A DNA stretch of 64,000 bases, from positions 1 to 64,000 of the forward strand of contig JAUILQ010000011.1 in NCBI GenBank assembly GCA_030433005.1, given 5' to 3'. The translations under genes and the position numbers were made by a program. The notes beneath the pieces were generated by a model. That model was not told where the DNA came from. It searched no databases and saw only the letters and a program-made list of their open reading frames with translations. Position 1 is the stretch's first letter. Every line of letters starts with the position of its first letter. Of this stretch, positions 33,183 to 41,671 are shown in pieces. Source of the stretch: Alphaproteobacteria bacterium (GTDB taxonomy: Bacteria > Pseudomonadota > Alphaproteobacteria > Kiloniellales > DSM-21159).

Positions 33183-34271
33183 ATGTTCCAGAAGACGCAC
33201 GCCCGGGGCGGCCTGCTCGCCGTCTCGGCCCTGGCCCTGAGCCTGGCCCTGACCCCGGCCTTGTCGAACCAGGCCGTCGCCGCCGACGCCTGTCCGGGCG
33301 ACAAGCCGGATTCCATCGTCGTCAACGCCTCCGGCGGCGCCATGGCCGCCTCGATGCGCAAGGCCTTCTCCGACGATTTCGAGGAGCTCTACGGCATCGA
33401 GGTCATCGACACGAGCCCGGCCGATCTCGCCAAGCTGCGCGCGATGGTCGAGTCCGGCAACGTCGAGTGGACGGTCACCGAGATCGGCGGCCAGGACATC
33501 CTGACCGCGGTCAACGAGGGCCTGCTGGCGCCGATCGACCGCGAGATCGTCGATCTCTCGGGCTTCCCGAAGGAGGCCCAGGACAACGAGTACTGGTTCG
33601 CCAAGAGCGCCTACGCCACGGTCATGGGCTACTCGACCAAGGCTTTCCCCGACGGGCACCCGACGACCTGGGCGGAATTCTGGGACGTCGAGGCCTTCCC
33701 CGGGCCGCGTTCGCTGCGCGACAACCCGGTCGACAACCTCGAGTACGCGCTGATGGCCGACGGCGTGGCGCCTGAGGACCTCTATCCGCTCGACGTCGAC
33801 CGCGCCTTCGACAAGCTCGACGAGATCGCGCCGCACATCACCGTCTGGTGGTCCTCGGGCCAGCAGCCGGCGCAGCTGCTGCTCGACGGCGAGGTCGTGC
33901 TGGCGAGCGGCTGGAACGGCCGCTTCTACAACCTGATCAAGGACGGCGCGCCGCTCGACATCGAGTGGAACGAGGGCATGATCAAGCTGTCGGCCTACGC
34001 CGTCCCCAAGAACGCGCCGCATTCCTGCTGGGGCCAGCAGTACCTGCAGGTCATGACCGACCCGAAGCGCCAGGCGGTCTACGCCGAGGAGATCGGCTAT
34101 CCCGGCCTGCACCTCGAGTCGCCGAAGTACGTCGACGAGAAGCTGGCGCCCTACCTGCCGACCAACCCGGACATCATCGAGAACCTGGTCTGGACCGACC
34201 TGGAGTGGTGGGCCGAGCACGGCGACGAGGTCAACGAGCGCTGGAACCTCTGGAAGCTCTCGCACCAGTAG
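33183..34271 (+). CDS. ABC transporter substrate-binding protein, spermidine/putrescine (PotD) type
   Basis: A 362-residue periplasmic binding protein. ATG 33183 has AGGAGGG six bases upstream. Signal peptide 1-35 ends NQAVAAD. The fold is the PotD/PotF/AfuA class: SIVVNASGGAMAASMRKAFS at the start of the mature part, VEWTVTEIGGQDILTAVNEG, and WWSSGQQPAQLLLDGEVVLASGWNGR in the second lobe, where Trp and acidic residues usually stack on and pair with amine ligands. A Cys pair (near 38 and 278) may form a disulfide. First gene of the importer operon under the divergent LysR gene. Ligand probably cationic or amine-like, not proven. Confidence 0.92.
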   Translation: MFQKTHARGGLLAVSALALSLALTPALSNQAVAADACPGDKPDSIVVNASGGAMAASMRKAFSDDFEELYGIEVIDTSPADLAKLRAMVESGNVEWTVTEIGGQDILTAVNEGLLAPIDREIVDLSGFPKEAQDNEYWFAKSAYATVMGYSTKAFPDGHPTTWAEFWDVEAFPGPRSLRDNPVDNLEYALMADGVAPEDLYPLDVDRAFDKLDEIAPHITVWWSSGQQPAQLLLDGEVVLASGWNGRFYNLIKDGAPLDIEWNEGMIKLSAYAVPKNAPHSCWGQQYLQVMTDPKRQAVYAEEIGYPGLHLESPKYVDEKLAPYLPTNPDIIENLVWTDLEWWAEHGDEVNERWNLWKLSHQ

Positions 34272-34309
34272 GCCAGCCTGCCGCCGCCTGAGCGGACGAC
34301 ACAGGGAGC

Positions 34310-34333
34310 CCGGCGACCGCGCGCGGTCGCCGG
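34310..34333 (+). other. Intercistronic stem-loop after the binding-protein gene
   Basis: A perfect 24-bp palindrome, CCGGCGACCGCG (34310-34321) against CGCGGTCGCCGG (34322-34333), lies 38 bases after the binding-protein stop and 57 bases before the ATPase gene, with no T-run. It is likely to stabilise the upstream mRNA or attenuate transcription, raising the ratio of binding protein to membrane components. Confidence 0.6.
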
Positions 34334-34390
34334 CGCCCCGCGTCCCCCAGCGCCGCGCCCCGCCAGACCTTCCGCGGACCGGGATTCCAG

Positions 34391-35527
34391 ATGAGCGATC
34401 TCAGCCTGACCGGCATCGCCAAGCGCTTCGGCGAGGTCGTCGCCCTCGACCACGTCGACCTCGAGCTGCAGCGCGGCGAGCTGATGACCATCCTGGGCCC
34501 GAGCGGCTCGGGCAAGACGACGATGCTGCGCGTCATCGCCGGCTTCGAGATCCCGGACGCCGGCGACGTCACGCTGCGCGGCCGCGACGTGACGCTGCTC
34601 GCCCCGGCCAAACGCAACATGGGCATGGTCTTCCAGAACTACGCCCTGTTCCCCCACATGACGGTCGCCGACAACGTCGCCTTCCCGCTGCAGATGCGCC
34701 ACAAGAGCCGCGCCGAGATCCGCGAGCGCGTCGCCTGGGCGCTCGACACGGTCGAGCTGGGCGGCTACGGCAAGCGCTACCCGGCGCAGCTCTCGGGCGG
34801 CCAGCAGCAGCGCGTCGCGCTGGCCCGCGCCATCGTCTTCGACCCCGAGCTGCTGCTGCTCGACGAGCCCTTCGGCGCGCTCGACCGCAAGCTGCGCGAG
34901 CAGATGCAGCTCGAGGTCAAGCGCCTGCAGCGCCGGCTCGAGCTGACCACGGTCTTCGTCACCCACGACCAGGAGGAAGCGCTGATCCTCTCCGACTCGA
35001 TCGCGGTGATGAGCGAGGGCCGGATCGAGCAGCTGGGCACGCCGCGCGAGATCTACGCGCGGCCCCGCAACCGTTTCGTCGCCGACTTCATCGGCGAGTC
35101 GAACCTGTTCCGCGGCCGCGTCGCGGCGATCCAGGGCGACGCCATGACGATCGAGACGGAGCAGGGCGAGACTCTGCACGCCGAGGCCCGCGAGGGCCTG
35201 GCCGCCGGCGACGCGGTCAACGCGCTGATCCGCCCTGAGCGGCCGGTGCCGCTGGCCGACGACGACCCGCTCGACGCGCCCAACAGCTTCGCCGGCGAGA
35301 TCCGCGAGGTCGTCTACCTGGGCGAGTCGGAGAAGTACCGCGTCGCGCTGCCGAGCGGCCTGGAGGTGCTGCTGCGCTGGCCCGGCCAGGGCGAGGACCG
35401 GGTCCGGCCCGAGGGCGCGCGCCTGGCCTTCCGCTTCGAGCCCCACGACCTGCACGTGATCGCCGCGGACGGGGTGGGCGAGGCGGCCGGCGGAGCGGCC
35501 GGCCACGGGGCCGGGACGGCGACATGA
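34391..35527 (+). CDS. ABC transporter ATP-binding protein (PotA-like)
   Basis: A 378-residue ATPase of the CUT/spermidine importer class. Walker A GPSGSGKTT (36-44), signature LSGGQQQR (134-141), Walker B LLLLDEP (154-160) and switch His (VFVTHDQEEAL) are all present. A C-terminal TOBE/regulatory domain (about 245-365) begins NLFRGRVAAIQGDAMTIETE. Its stop overlaps the permease start as ATGA, giving translational coupling. It energises the importer with the two permeases that follow. Confidence 0.95.
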   Translation: MSDLSLTGIAKRFGEVVALDHVDLELQRGELMTILGPSGSGKTTMLRVIAGFEIPDAGDVTLRGRDVTLLAPAKRNMGMVFQNYALFPHMTVADNVAFPLQMRHKSRAEIRERVAWALDTVELGGYGKRYPAQLSGGQQQRVALARAIVFDPELLLLDEPFGALDRKLREQMQLEVKRLQRRLELTTVFVTHDQEEALILSDSIAVMSEGRIEQLGTPREIYARPRNRFVADFIGESNLFRGRVAAIQGDAMTIETEQGETLHAEAREGLAAGDAVNALIRPERPVPLADDDPLDAPNSFAGEIREVVYLGESEKYRVALPSGLEVLLRWPGQGEDRVRPEGARLAFRFEPHDLHVIAADGVGEAAGGAAGHGAGTAT

Positions 35528-36387
35528 ACGCGGTCGCGCCCGCGCGCCGCCGCGGCGGCCTGTTCGGCCGCGGCCATCCGCACCGCGGCCCGCTGCTGCT
35601 CGGCCTGCCGACCATCGTCTTCCTGCTGGTGCTGTTCGCCGTGCCGGTCGTGCAGTTCATGCTGCTGCCGGTCGCCGAGGGCACCTTCGAGCCCTACGTC
35701 AAGGCGCTGACCGGCAGGCTCTACCTGCAGGTCATCTGGAACACCTTCGAGATCGCCGCGTACGTGACGATCCTGGCGTTCCTGCTCGGCTACCCGGTCG
35801 CCTACTTCCTGACCGTGGCGCCGCCGTTCTGGCGGCTGATCGGCTTCTTCTGCGTGCTGATGCCGTTCTGGACCAGCATCCTGGTGCGCACCTACGCCTG
35901 GATGGTCATCCTGGGCCGGCGCGGCGTGCTCAACGAGGCGCTGCTGGCGCTCGACATCATCGACAAGCCGATGGTGCTGCTGCACTCCATGCCGACCGTG
36001 CTGCTCGGCATGGTCCACGTGCTGATGCCCTTCTTCATCTTCCCGGTCTACGGCGTCATGCAGCGCATCGACATGAACCTGGTCGCCGCCGCGCGCGGGC
36101 TCGGCGCGCCCGACTGGCGGGTCTTCCTGCGCGTCTACTTCCCGCTGACCCTGCCGGGCGTGCTGTCCGGCGCGACGCTGGTGTTCATCCTGTCGATGGG
36201 CTTCTTCATCACACCCGCCCTGCTCGGCGGCGGCCGGGTGACGATGATCGCCGTGCTGATCGAGCAGTACGTCAACAAGTTCCTGAACTGGGAGTTCGCC
36301 GGGGCGCTGTCGGCGGTGCTGCTGGCCGCGACGCTGATCGTCTACGGCCTGATGAAGTGGGCGCTGAGGGGAGACAAGCGATGGTGA
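35524..36387 (+). CDS. ABC transporter permease (PotB-like)
   Basis: A 287-residue membrane protein with six helices. The EAA loop that docks on the ATPase is VAAARGLGAPDWRVFLRVYFPLTLPG (roughly 183-208). WTSILVRTYAWMVILGRRGV and MVLLHSMPTVLLGMVHVLMP are typical of PotB/PotH relatives. The gene overlaps the ATPase gene by 4 bases and its own stop overlaps the next permease start, so the block is tightly coupled. Confidence 0.95.
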   Translation: MNAVAPARRRGGLFGRGHPHRGPLLLGLPTIVFLLVLFAVPVVQFMLLPVAEGTFEPYVKALTGRLYLQVIWNTFEIAAYVTILAFLLGYPVAYFLTVAPPFWRLIGFFCVLMPFWTSILVRTYAWMVILGRRGVLNEALLALDIIDKPMVLLHSMPTVLLGMVHVLMPFFIFPVYGVMQRIDMNLVAAARGLGAPDWRVFLRVYFPLTLPGVLSGATLVFILSMGFFITPALLGGGRVTMIAVLIEQYVNKFLNWEFAGALSAVLLAATLIVYGLMKWALRGDKRW

Positions 36388-37217
36388 GCGGCGCGAGCGG
36401 CCCAACCGGCAAGCACAGGCGCCGTCCGCGCGCCGGGCGCGGCTTCCGCCGGCTTCTGGCGATCTACTGCGCCGTCGTCTTCGTGTTCCTGATGGCGCCG
36501 CTGTTCATCGTCTTCCCGATCTCCTTCAGCGCGGCGCGCTACCTGACCTTCCCGCCGCCCGGCTTCTCCTGGCAGTGGTACGAGAGCTACCTGAACGACC
36601 CGGCCTGGATCCAGGCGACGATCACCAGCGTCAAGGTCGCCTTCGGCACCACGGTGCTGGCGACCATCCTGGGCACGCTCGCCGCCTTCAGCCTGGTGCG
36701 CGGCAGCTACCCAGGCCGGGCCTGGGTCGACCGACTGGTCGCCGCGCCGATCATCGTGCCGAACATCATCATCGCGGTCGCGCTCTACGGCCTCTTCGCC
36801 CGCTTCAAGCTGATCGGCGAGTGGTACGGCGTGATGCTCGGCCACACGATCTACGCCATCCCCTTCGTGGTGCTGGTCGTCGGCGCCGCCCTGCGCACCT
36901 TCGACGCCAACCAGGAGCAGGCGGCGATGGGGCTCGGCGCCAGCCGCTTGAAGGCGGTCTGGAAGGTGACGCTGCCGCAGATCCGCCCCTCGATCGTCTC
37001 GGCCGCCTTCCTGGCCTTCATCACCTCCTTCGACGAGCTGATCATCGCGCTGTTCACCAGCGGCGTGAACGCGACCCTGCCGAAGAAGATGTTCGAGAAC
37101 ATCATCTTCGAGATCGACCCGACGATCGCCGCGGTCTCGGTGCTGCAGATCCTGCTGGTCGCGCTCGTCGTCACCCTCGCCTCGCGCTTCGGCGTCGGCG
37201 TCAACCCGATCCGCTGA
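36381..37217 (+). CDS. ABC transporter permease (PotC-like)
   Basis: A 278-residue partner permease. ATG 36381 follows GAGGGGAGACAAGC and overlaps the previous stop by 7 bases; the in-frame ATG at 36357 inside the upstream gene is less likely. The Arg-rich N-terminus (KHRRRPRAGRGFRRL) precedes six helices. The EAA loop is AAMGLGASRLKAVWKVTLPQIRPS and FLAFITSFDELIIALFTSGV is typical of PotC/PotI. With PotB it forms the heterodimeric channel of the importer. Confidence 0.94.
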   Translation: MVSGASGPTGKHRRRPRAGRGFRRLLAIYCAVVFVFLMAPLFIVFPISFSAARYLTFPPPGFSWQWYESYLNDPAWIQATITSVKVAFGTTVLATILGTLAAFSLVRGSYPGRAWVDRLVAAPIIVPNIIIAVALYGLFARFKLIGEWYGVMLGHTIYAIPFVVLVVGAALRTFDANQEQAAMGLGASRLKAVWKVTLPQIRPSIVSAAFLAFITSFDELIIALFTSGVNATLPKKMFENIIFEIDPTIAAVSVLQILLVALVVTLASRFGVGVNPIR

Positions 37218-37226
37218 GGCACGCCC

Positions 37227-38552
37227 ATGGCCGAGGACATCTTCCACCCCGACTTCAAGGCCGAGCCCTACTGGTGGGAGGCCGCCGCTCCGGACGAGGG
37301 CGACGGCTCGGGCCCGCCCGAGCGCTGCGACGTGCTGGTCGTCGGCGCCGGCTTCGCCGGGCTCGACGCCGCGCTCGAGCTGGCCCGCCGCGGCACCACG
37401 GTGACGGTGATCGAGGCCGGCCGGCTCGGCGAGGGTGCGAGCACCCGCAACGCCGGCCACGTCTCCAGCGGCTCGAATCTCGGCAAGGCGCCCTCGGCGG
37501 CCCAGGTCTCGCCGGCGGTGCGGCTGCTCGGCGAGGCCCGCTACCGCGAGCTGCTCGAGGAGGCCGCCGGCTCCTACGACCACCTCGAGGGCCTGATCGA
37601 GCGCGAGGGCATCGACTGCGCCTGGCGGGTCAAGGGCCGCTTCGTCGGCGCCCTGACCCCGGCGCACTTCCGCGGGCTGGTCGCCAAGAGCGCCGGCCAG
37701 CCGGGGGTGCAAGTGGTCGAGCCGGGCGAGCAGCATGCCGAGATCGACAGCGACTTCTACTGCGGCGGCATCGTCGTCGAGAAATCGGCCCAGCTGCACC
37801 CGGCGCTCTACCACCGCGGCCTGCTCGAGGCCTGCCGGCGCGCCGGCGTCACCCTGGTCGCGCACTGCCCGGCGACCGGCGTCACCCGGGATCCCGACGG
37901 CTTCACCGTCGAGACGCCGCGCGGCCCGGTGCGCGCCGAGAACGTCTTCCTCGGTACCAACGGCTACAGCGGCCGCCTCAAGCCCTGGCTGCGCCGGCGC
38001 ATCATCCCGCTCGGCAGCTACATCGTCGCGACCGAGCCGCTCGGCGAGCGCGCCGCCGAGCTGATCCCGACCGGGCGCACGATCAACGACACCAAGCGGG
38101 TGCTCAGCTACTTCCGCCTGTCGCCCGACGGCACGCGCCTGCTGTTCGGCGGCCGCGAGAGCTTCCGGCCGATCGACGAGCGCGGCTCGGCACGGCTGCT
38201 GCGCCGGACCATGCTGCGCGTCTTCCCGCAGCTGAAGGACGTGCGCCTGACCCACTCCTGGACCGGCAACGTCGCCTTCTCCTTCGACTTCCTGCCGCAC
38301 ATCGGCAAGGTCGACGGGCTGCACTACGCGGTCGGCTGCAACGGCAGCGGCGTCGCCATGATGAGCTACCTCGGCTACCGCGCCGCCCTGACCCTGGCCG
38401 GCGGCAACGAGCGCAGCGCCTTCGAGGGCCTGGAGCACCCGGGGCGCTGGTTCTACCGCGAGACGCCCTGGTTCATGCCGCTGGTCGGCCGCTACTACCA
38501 GTTCCGCGACGCCTGGGACCGCCGGCTCGCCAACCTGGGGAACGCCTCGTGA
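37227..38552 (+). CDS. FAD-dependent amine/amino-acid oxidoreductase (DAO family, PuuB-like)
   Basis: A 441-residue flavoprotein of the D-amino-acid oxidase fold. The ADP-binding motif is VLVVGAGFAGLDAALELARR (GxGxxG at 40-45), then TVIEAGRLGEGASTRNAGHV, where the ARNAGH-like segment stacks on the isoalloxazine. The C-terminal motif HYAVGCNGSGVAMMSYLGY binds the FAD pyrophosphate. It resembles PuuB-type gamma-glutamylputrescine oxidases and other N-substituted amine oxidases fed by PotABCD-like importers. It starts nine bases after the permease stop and overlaps the next gene by 4 bases (GTGA), so it probably oxidises the imported compound. Confidence 0.9.
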   Translation: MAEDIFHPDFKAEPYWWEAAAPDEGDGSGPPERCDVLVVGAGFAGLDAALELARRGTTVTVIEAGRLGEGASTRNAGHVSSGSNLGKAPSAAQVSPAVRLLGEARYRELLEEAAGSYDHLEGLIEREGIDCAWRVKGRFVGALTPAHFRGLVAKSAGQPGVQVVEPGEQHAEIDSDFYCGGIVVEKSAQLHPALYHRGLLEACRRAGVTLVAHCPATGVTRDPDGFTVETPRGPVRAENVFLGTNGYSGRLKPWLRRRIIPLGSYIVATEPLGERAAELIPTGRTINDTKRVLSYFRLSPDGTRLLFGGRESFRPIDERGSARLLRRTMLRVFPQLKDVRLTHSWTGNVAFSFDFLPHIGKVDGLHYAVGCNGSGVAMMSYLGYRAALTLAGGNERSAFEGLEHPGRWFYRETPWFMPLVGRYYQFRDAWDRRLANLGNAS

Positions 38553-39415
38553 CGATCATCGACTACGGCAGCACGCCGCCGGTCGCCGCCCTGCAGGGCG
38601 AGCGCGCCAACAAGAGCCACCTCGCCAACTACCGGCGCGTCTACCAGTCGAGCGAGCTGGCCGCGAGCCAGGAGATGGACGAGGCCCAGGCGCTGGAGCG
38701 CTACCTCGCGATGTACGACGAGCTCGGCGCCGCCCACGTCGTGGTCAAGGCGCGCGACGTCGAGACGACCTTCGGGCTGAAGATCCGCAACGAGGACGTC
38801 GCCGCCTTCTGCGCCAGCCACGGCGAGCGCTACATCGGCTTCGCCGGCGTCGACCCGCTGAAGGGCATGGCGGCGATCCGCGAGCTCGAGTTCGCGGTGC
38901 GCGAGCTCGGCCTCAGGGGCCTCAACATCCAGGGCTTCGAGAACCAGCTGGCGATCAACGACCCGCGGCTCTACCCGCTCTACGCCAAGTGCATCGAGCT
39001 CGACGTGCCGGTCAACCTGCACGCCTCGATCAACTTCTCGACCCAGTCGCTGATGAAGTACGGCCACCCGCTGCAGCTCGACGAGGTCATGGTCCACTTC
39101 CCGGAGCTGCGCGTCATCGCCTCGCCGCCGGGCTGGCCCTGGGTCCAGGAGCTGATCGGCGTCGCCTGGCGCCACCCCAACGTGCATATCGGCCTGGTCG
39201 CGGTGCGGCCGAAGTACCTGGGCGTCGCCAACTCCGGCTACGAGCCGCTGCTGCAGTACGGCAACAGCGTGCTCCAGGACCGCTTCGTGTTCGGCTCGGC
39301 CTGGCCGATGCAGCCGGTCTCGCGCGCCGTCGCCGAGATCGAGGCGCTGCCGCTCAAGGACAGCGTCAAGCGCAAGTGGCTGCACGACAACGCGGCCGCC
39401 TTCCTGCGCCTGTAG
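38549..39415 (+). CDS. Amidohydrolase_2-fold protein lacking most metal ligands
   Basis: A 288-residue TIM-barrel protein that follows the ACMSD/amidohydrolase_2 pattern in order: N-terminal IIDYGSTPP, ERYIGFAGVDPLKGMAAIRE, LRGLNIQGFENQLAINDPRL, VPVNLHAS, the HFPELRVIASPPGWPWVQEL helix and VFGSAWPMQP. In active relatives the first is DxHxH, the helix segment ends GHGG/GHxG and the last is GSDWP or GTDYP. Here HxH is replaced by GxT, the catalytic His by Pro and the metal Asp by Ala (Ala251); only His158 remains. Start GTG 38549 overlaps the oxidase stop. It may be a non-metal enzyme, a lactonase-like variant or a binding protein. Confidence 0.82.
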   Translation: MTIIDYGSTPPVAALQGERANKSHLANYRRVYQSSELAASQEMDEAQALERYLAMYDELGAAHVVVKARDVETTFGLKIRNEDVAAFCASHGERYIGFAGVDPLKGMAAIRELEFAVRELGLRGLNIQGFENQLAINDPRLYPLYAKCIELDVPVNLHASINFSTQSLMKYGHPLQLDEVMVHFPELRVIASPPGWPWVQELIGVAWRHPNVHIGLVAVRPKYLGVANSGYEPLLQYGNSVLQDRFVFGSAWPMQPVSRAVAEIEALPLKDSVKRKWLHDNAAAFLRL

Positions 39416-39419
39416 CGCC

Positions 39420-40145
39420 TCAGCCGCCCTCGCCGCCTCTCGGCCCCCAGAACACCGCCCAGAGGTCGAGGTCGTCGCCGAAGTCCTCGAAGCGGTGCTC
39501 GGCGCCGGCCGGCACGAAGAGCGCGTCCCAGGGCGCGACCGGCAGGCGCTGGCCGTCGAGCCGCAGGCTGCCGCGGCCGCCGGCGACGAAGTAGATCTCG
39601 TCCTGATCGTGAGGCTGCTGGGGATCGCGCTCGCGCGGCGCGTACCACCAGAGCGACATCGAGCCGTGCCCGAACAGGCGGGCGGCCAGGGGATCGTCCG
39701 GCTCGCGCGGCGCGCGGCGGGCGTCCTCGAGGGTCCAGCGCCAGGCCGGCGGCCCCTCGCCGGCGAGCGCGCCCTCACCAGCCCCCTCGCCGCCCGCGCC
39801 CTCGCCGCCCGGCGGCCCCCAGAACAGCACCCAGGCGCCGAAGTCGCCGGTGAAGTCCTCGAAGCGGTGCTCGACGCCGGCCGGCACGAACAGCAGGTCG
39901 CCCGGGCCGAACGGCAGGTGCAGGCCGGCGACGAAGAAGCGCCCGCGGCCGCGGGCGACCAGGTAGACCTCGTCCTGCTCGTGCGGCGTCTGAGTGTCGC
40001 GGCCGCGCGGCGCGTACCAGCGCAGGTTCATCTGCCCGTGACGGAACAGGCTCGGCGAGGCGCGTCCCGGCTCGAGCGGCGCCGCGGCCGCCTCCTCCAG
40101 CGTCCAGCGCGCCTTCGGCGCCAGGGCGGCGTCACCAGCCATCAC
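39420..40145 (-). CDS. Two-domain cupin protein (internal duplication)
   Basis: A 241-residue protein made of two similar cupin halves (about 10-112 and 133-238) joined by a Gly/Glu-rich linker. Matching stretches are LFRHGQMNLRWYAPRGRD / LFGHGSMSLWWYAPRERD, TPHEQDEVYLVARGRGRFFV / QPHDQDEIYFVAGGRGSLRL and LLFVPAGVEHRFEDF / ALFVPAGAEHRFEDF. Each half keeps the HxxDE and PAGxEHxF metal-binding motifs, so two metal sites are possible. No signal peptide. It converges on the amidohydrolase-fold gene with a 4-base gap, and may act on the same metabolites or simply be a neighbour. Substrate unknown. Confidence 0.85.
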   Translation of the reverse strand: MMAGDAALAPKARWTLEEAAAAPLEPGRASPSLFRHGQMNLRWYAPRGRDTQTPHEQDEVYLVARGRGRFFVAGLHLPFGPGDLLFVPAGVEHRFEDFTGDFGAWVLFWGPPGGEGAGGEGAGEGALAGEGPPAWRWTLEDARRAPREPDDPLAARLFGHGSMSLWWYAPRERDPQQPHDQDEIYFVAGGRGSLRLDGQRLPVAPWDALFVPAGAEHRFEDFGDDLDLWAVFWGPRGGEGG

Positions 40146-40257
40146 GACCCCTCCTTTCCCGGTCTTCGGTCGACGGCATGCTAACGGCCTCCCGGCCGAC
40201 CGCGCCAGGGCAGGCTTGTCACCGCGACAAGCGCCGGTCGGTCCGGCGCCGCCGGGC

Positions 40258-41580
40258 TCAGACGGCGCGCGAGTGGCGCTGCTCGGCGGGCGCCAGGTAG
40301 CGGTCGAAGGCGGCCGCCACCGAGCGGACCAGCGGGCGGCCCCGCTCGGTCACCGTGAGACGCCGGCCGTCGAACTCGACCAGGCCGTCGCGGCGGTGGC
40401 CGTCGAGGGCGGCCAGCTCCGCGGCGTAGGCCGCCGGGTCGAGCTCGACCGCGAAGTCGCAGAGCAGCCGCTCGATCAGCGCCCGGCGCGCGCGGTCGTC
40501 GTCGGTCAGCGCGATGCCGCGCGCCACCGGCAGCCGACCGGCGGCCAGCGCCTTGCGGTAGGCCGGCAGGTCGGGGGTGTTCTGCAGGTAGCCCTGCGGC
40601 AGGCTGCCGATCGAGGAGGCGCCGAGGCCGAGCAGCACCGGCGCCTCGTCCGTGGTGTAGCCCTGGAAGTTGCGGCGCAGCCGTCCCGCCGCCTGGGCCT
40701 GCGCCAGGCTGTCGCCGGGCAGCGCGAAGTGGTCGAAGCCGATGCGCCGGTAGCCGGCGGCGAGCAGCTGGGCCGAGGCCGCCTCGGCCTGGCGCCAGCG
40801 CTCGGCGCCGTCGGGCAGCGCCGCCTCCGGAATCAGGCGCTGGTGCTTCTTCATCCAGGGCACGTGGGCGTAGCCGAACAGCGCCAGGCGGTCCGGCGCC
40901 AGGTCGAGGCTGAGCGACAGGCTCTCCTGCAGCCGCTCGAGGCTCTGGTGCGGCAGGCCGTAGAGCAGGTCGATGTTGAGCGACGTGACGCCGGCGCGGC
41001 GCAGCCGCTCGACCGCCGCGGCGGTGCAGCCGAAGGACTGGCGACGGTTGATCGCCTCCTGGACCTGCGGCGAGAAGTCCTGGACGCCCAGGCTGGCGCG
41101 CGTCACGCCGCCGGCGGCGAAGGCCTCGATCACGCCGCTCTCCAGGTCGCGCGGGTCGATCTCGACCGAGACCTCGGCGCCCTCGGCGCGGTCGAAGCGC
41201 TGCCAGACCTGGCCCAGCAGGCGGTCGATCTCGTGCGGCAGCAGCAGGCTCGGAGAGCCGCCGCCCAGATGCAGGCGCGACAGCGCGAACCGGCCGGGCA
41301 GGCGCTCGGCGAGCAGCGCCAGCTCCTGCTCCAGCAGCCTCAGGTACGCGGCGATCGGCTGGCGGGTGCGCACGACGCGGGTGTTGCAGCCGCAGAACCA
41401 GCAGAGCGTGTCGCAGAAGGGTATGTGCAGATACAGCGAGACCGGCTGGTCCGCCGGCAGCTCGGCGAGCCAGCGCTCGTAGAGCGCGGAGTCGATGCCG
41501 GCGTGGAAGTGCGGCGCGGTCGGGTAGCTGGTGTAGCGCGGGACCGGCCGGTCGTATCTGGCGAGCAGCGTCTGTTCCAT
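40258..41580 (-). CDS. hemN: Oxygen-independent coproporphyrinogen III oxidase (HemN-type)
   Basis: A 440-residue radical SAM enzyme that decarboxylates coproporphyrinogen III under low oxygen. ATG 41580 begins MEQTLLARYDRPVPRYTSYP, the family start; a frame-open extension upstream is spurious. The cluster motif is Cys56-x3-Cys60-x2-Cys63 with the extra Cys65 (FCDTLCWFCGCN), as in true HemN rather than HemW. LHLGGGSPSLL, VEIDPRDL, ASLGVQDFSPQVQEAINRRQ and NIDLLYGLPHQ follow. Length and motifs fit HemN. A weak FNR-like box lies 35 bases upstream. Confidence 0.94.
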   Translation of the reverse strand: MEQTLLARYDRPVPRYTSYPTAPHFHAGIDSALYERWLAELPADQPVSLYLHIPFCDTLCWFCGCNTRVVRTRQPIAAYLRLLEQELALLAERLPGRFALSRLHLGGGSPSLLLPHEIDRLLGQVWQRFDRAEGAEVSVEIDPRDLESGVIEAFAAGGVTRASLGVQDFSPQVQEAINRRQSFGCTAAAVERLRRAGVTSLNIDLLYGLPHQSLERLQESLSLSLDLAPDRLALFGYAHVPWMKKHQRLIPEAALPDGAERWRQAEAASAQLLAAGYRRIGFDHFALPGDSLAQAQAAGRLRRNFQGYTTDEAPVLLGLGASSIGSLPQGYLQNTPDLPAYRKALAAGRLPVARGIALTDDDRARRALIERLLCDFAVELDPAAYAAELAALDGHRRDGLVEFDGRRLTVTERGRPLVRSVAAAFDRYLAPAEQRHSRAV

Positions 41581-41615
41581 GGCGCGCAGCCTAGCGCCGG
41601 GCGCGCCGCCGCGAC

Positions 41616-41629
41616 TTGACCTGGCGCAA
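41616..41629 (-). promoter_or_regulatory. Weak FNR-like box upstream of hemN
   Basis: On the minus strand TTGCG-CCAG-GTCAA matches 7 of 10 positions of the FNR/FnrL consensus TTGAT-N4-ATCAA. Its position 35 bases before hemN is suitable and hemN is a classical FNR target, but the match is imperfect. Confidence 0.3.
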
Positions 41630-41671
41630 AAGGCCGGCGATCCCCCGGCCGCCGGGAACCGCGGGGTAGGA

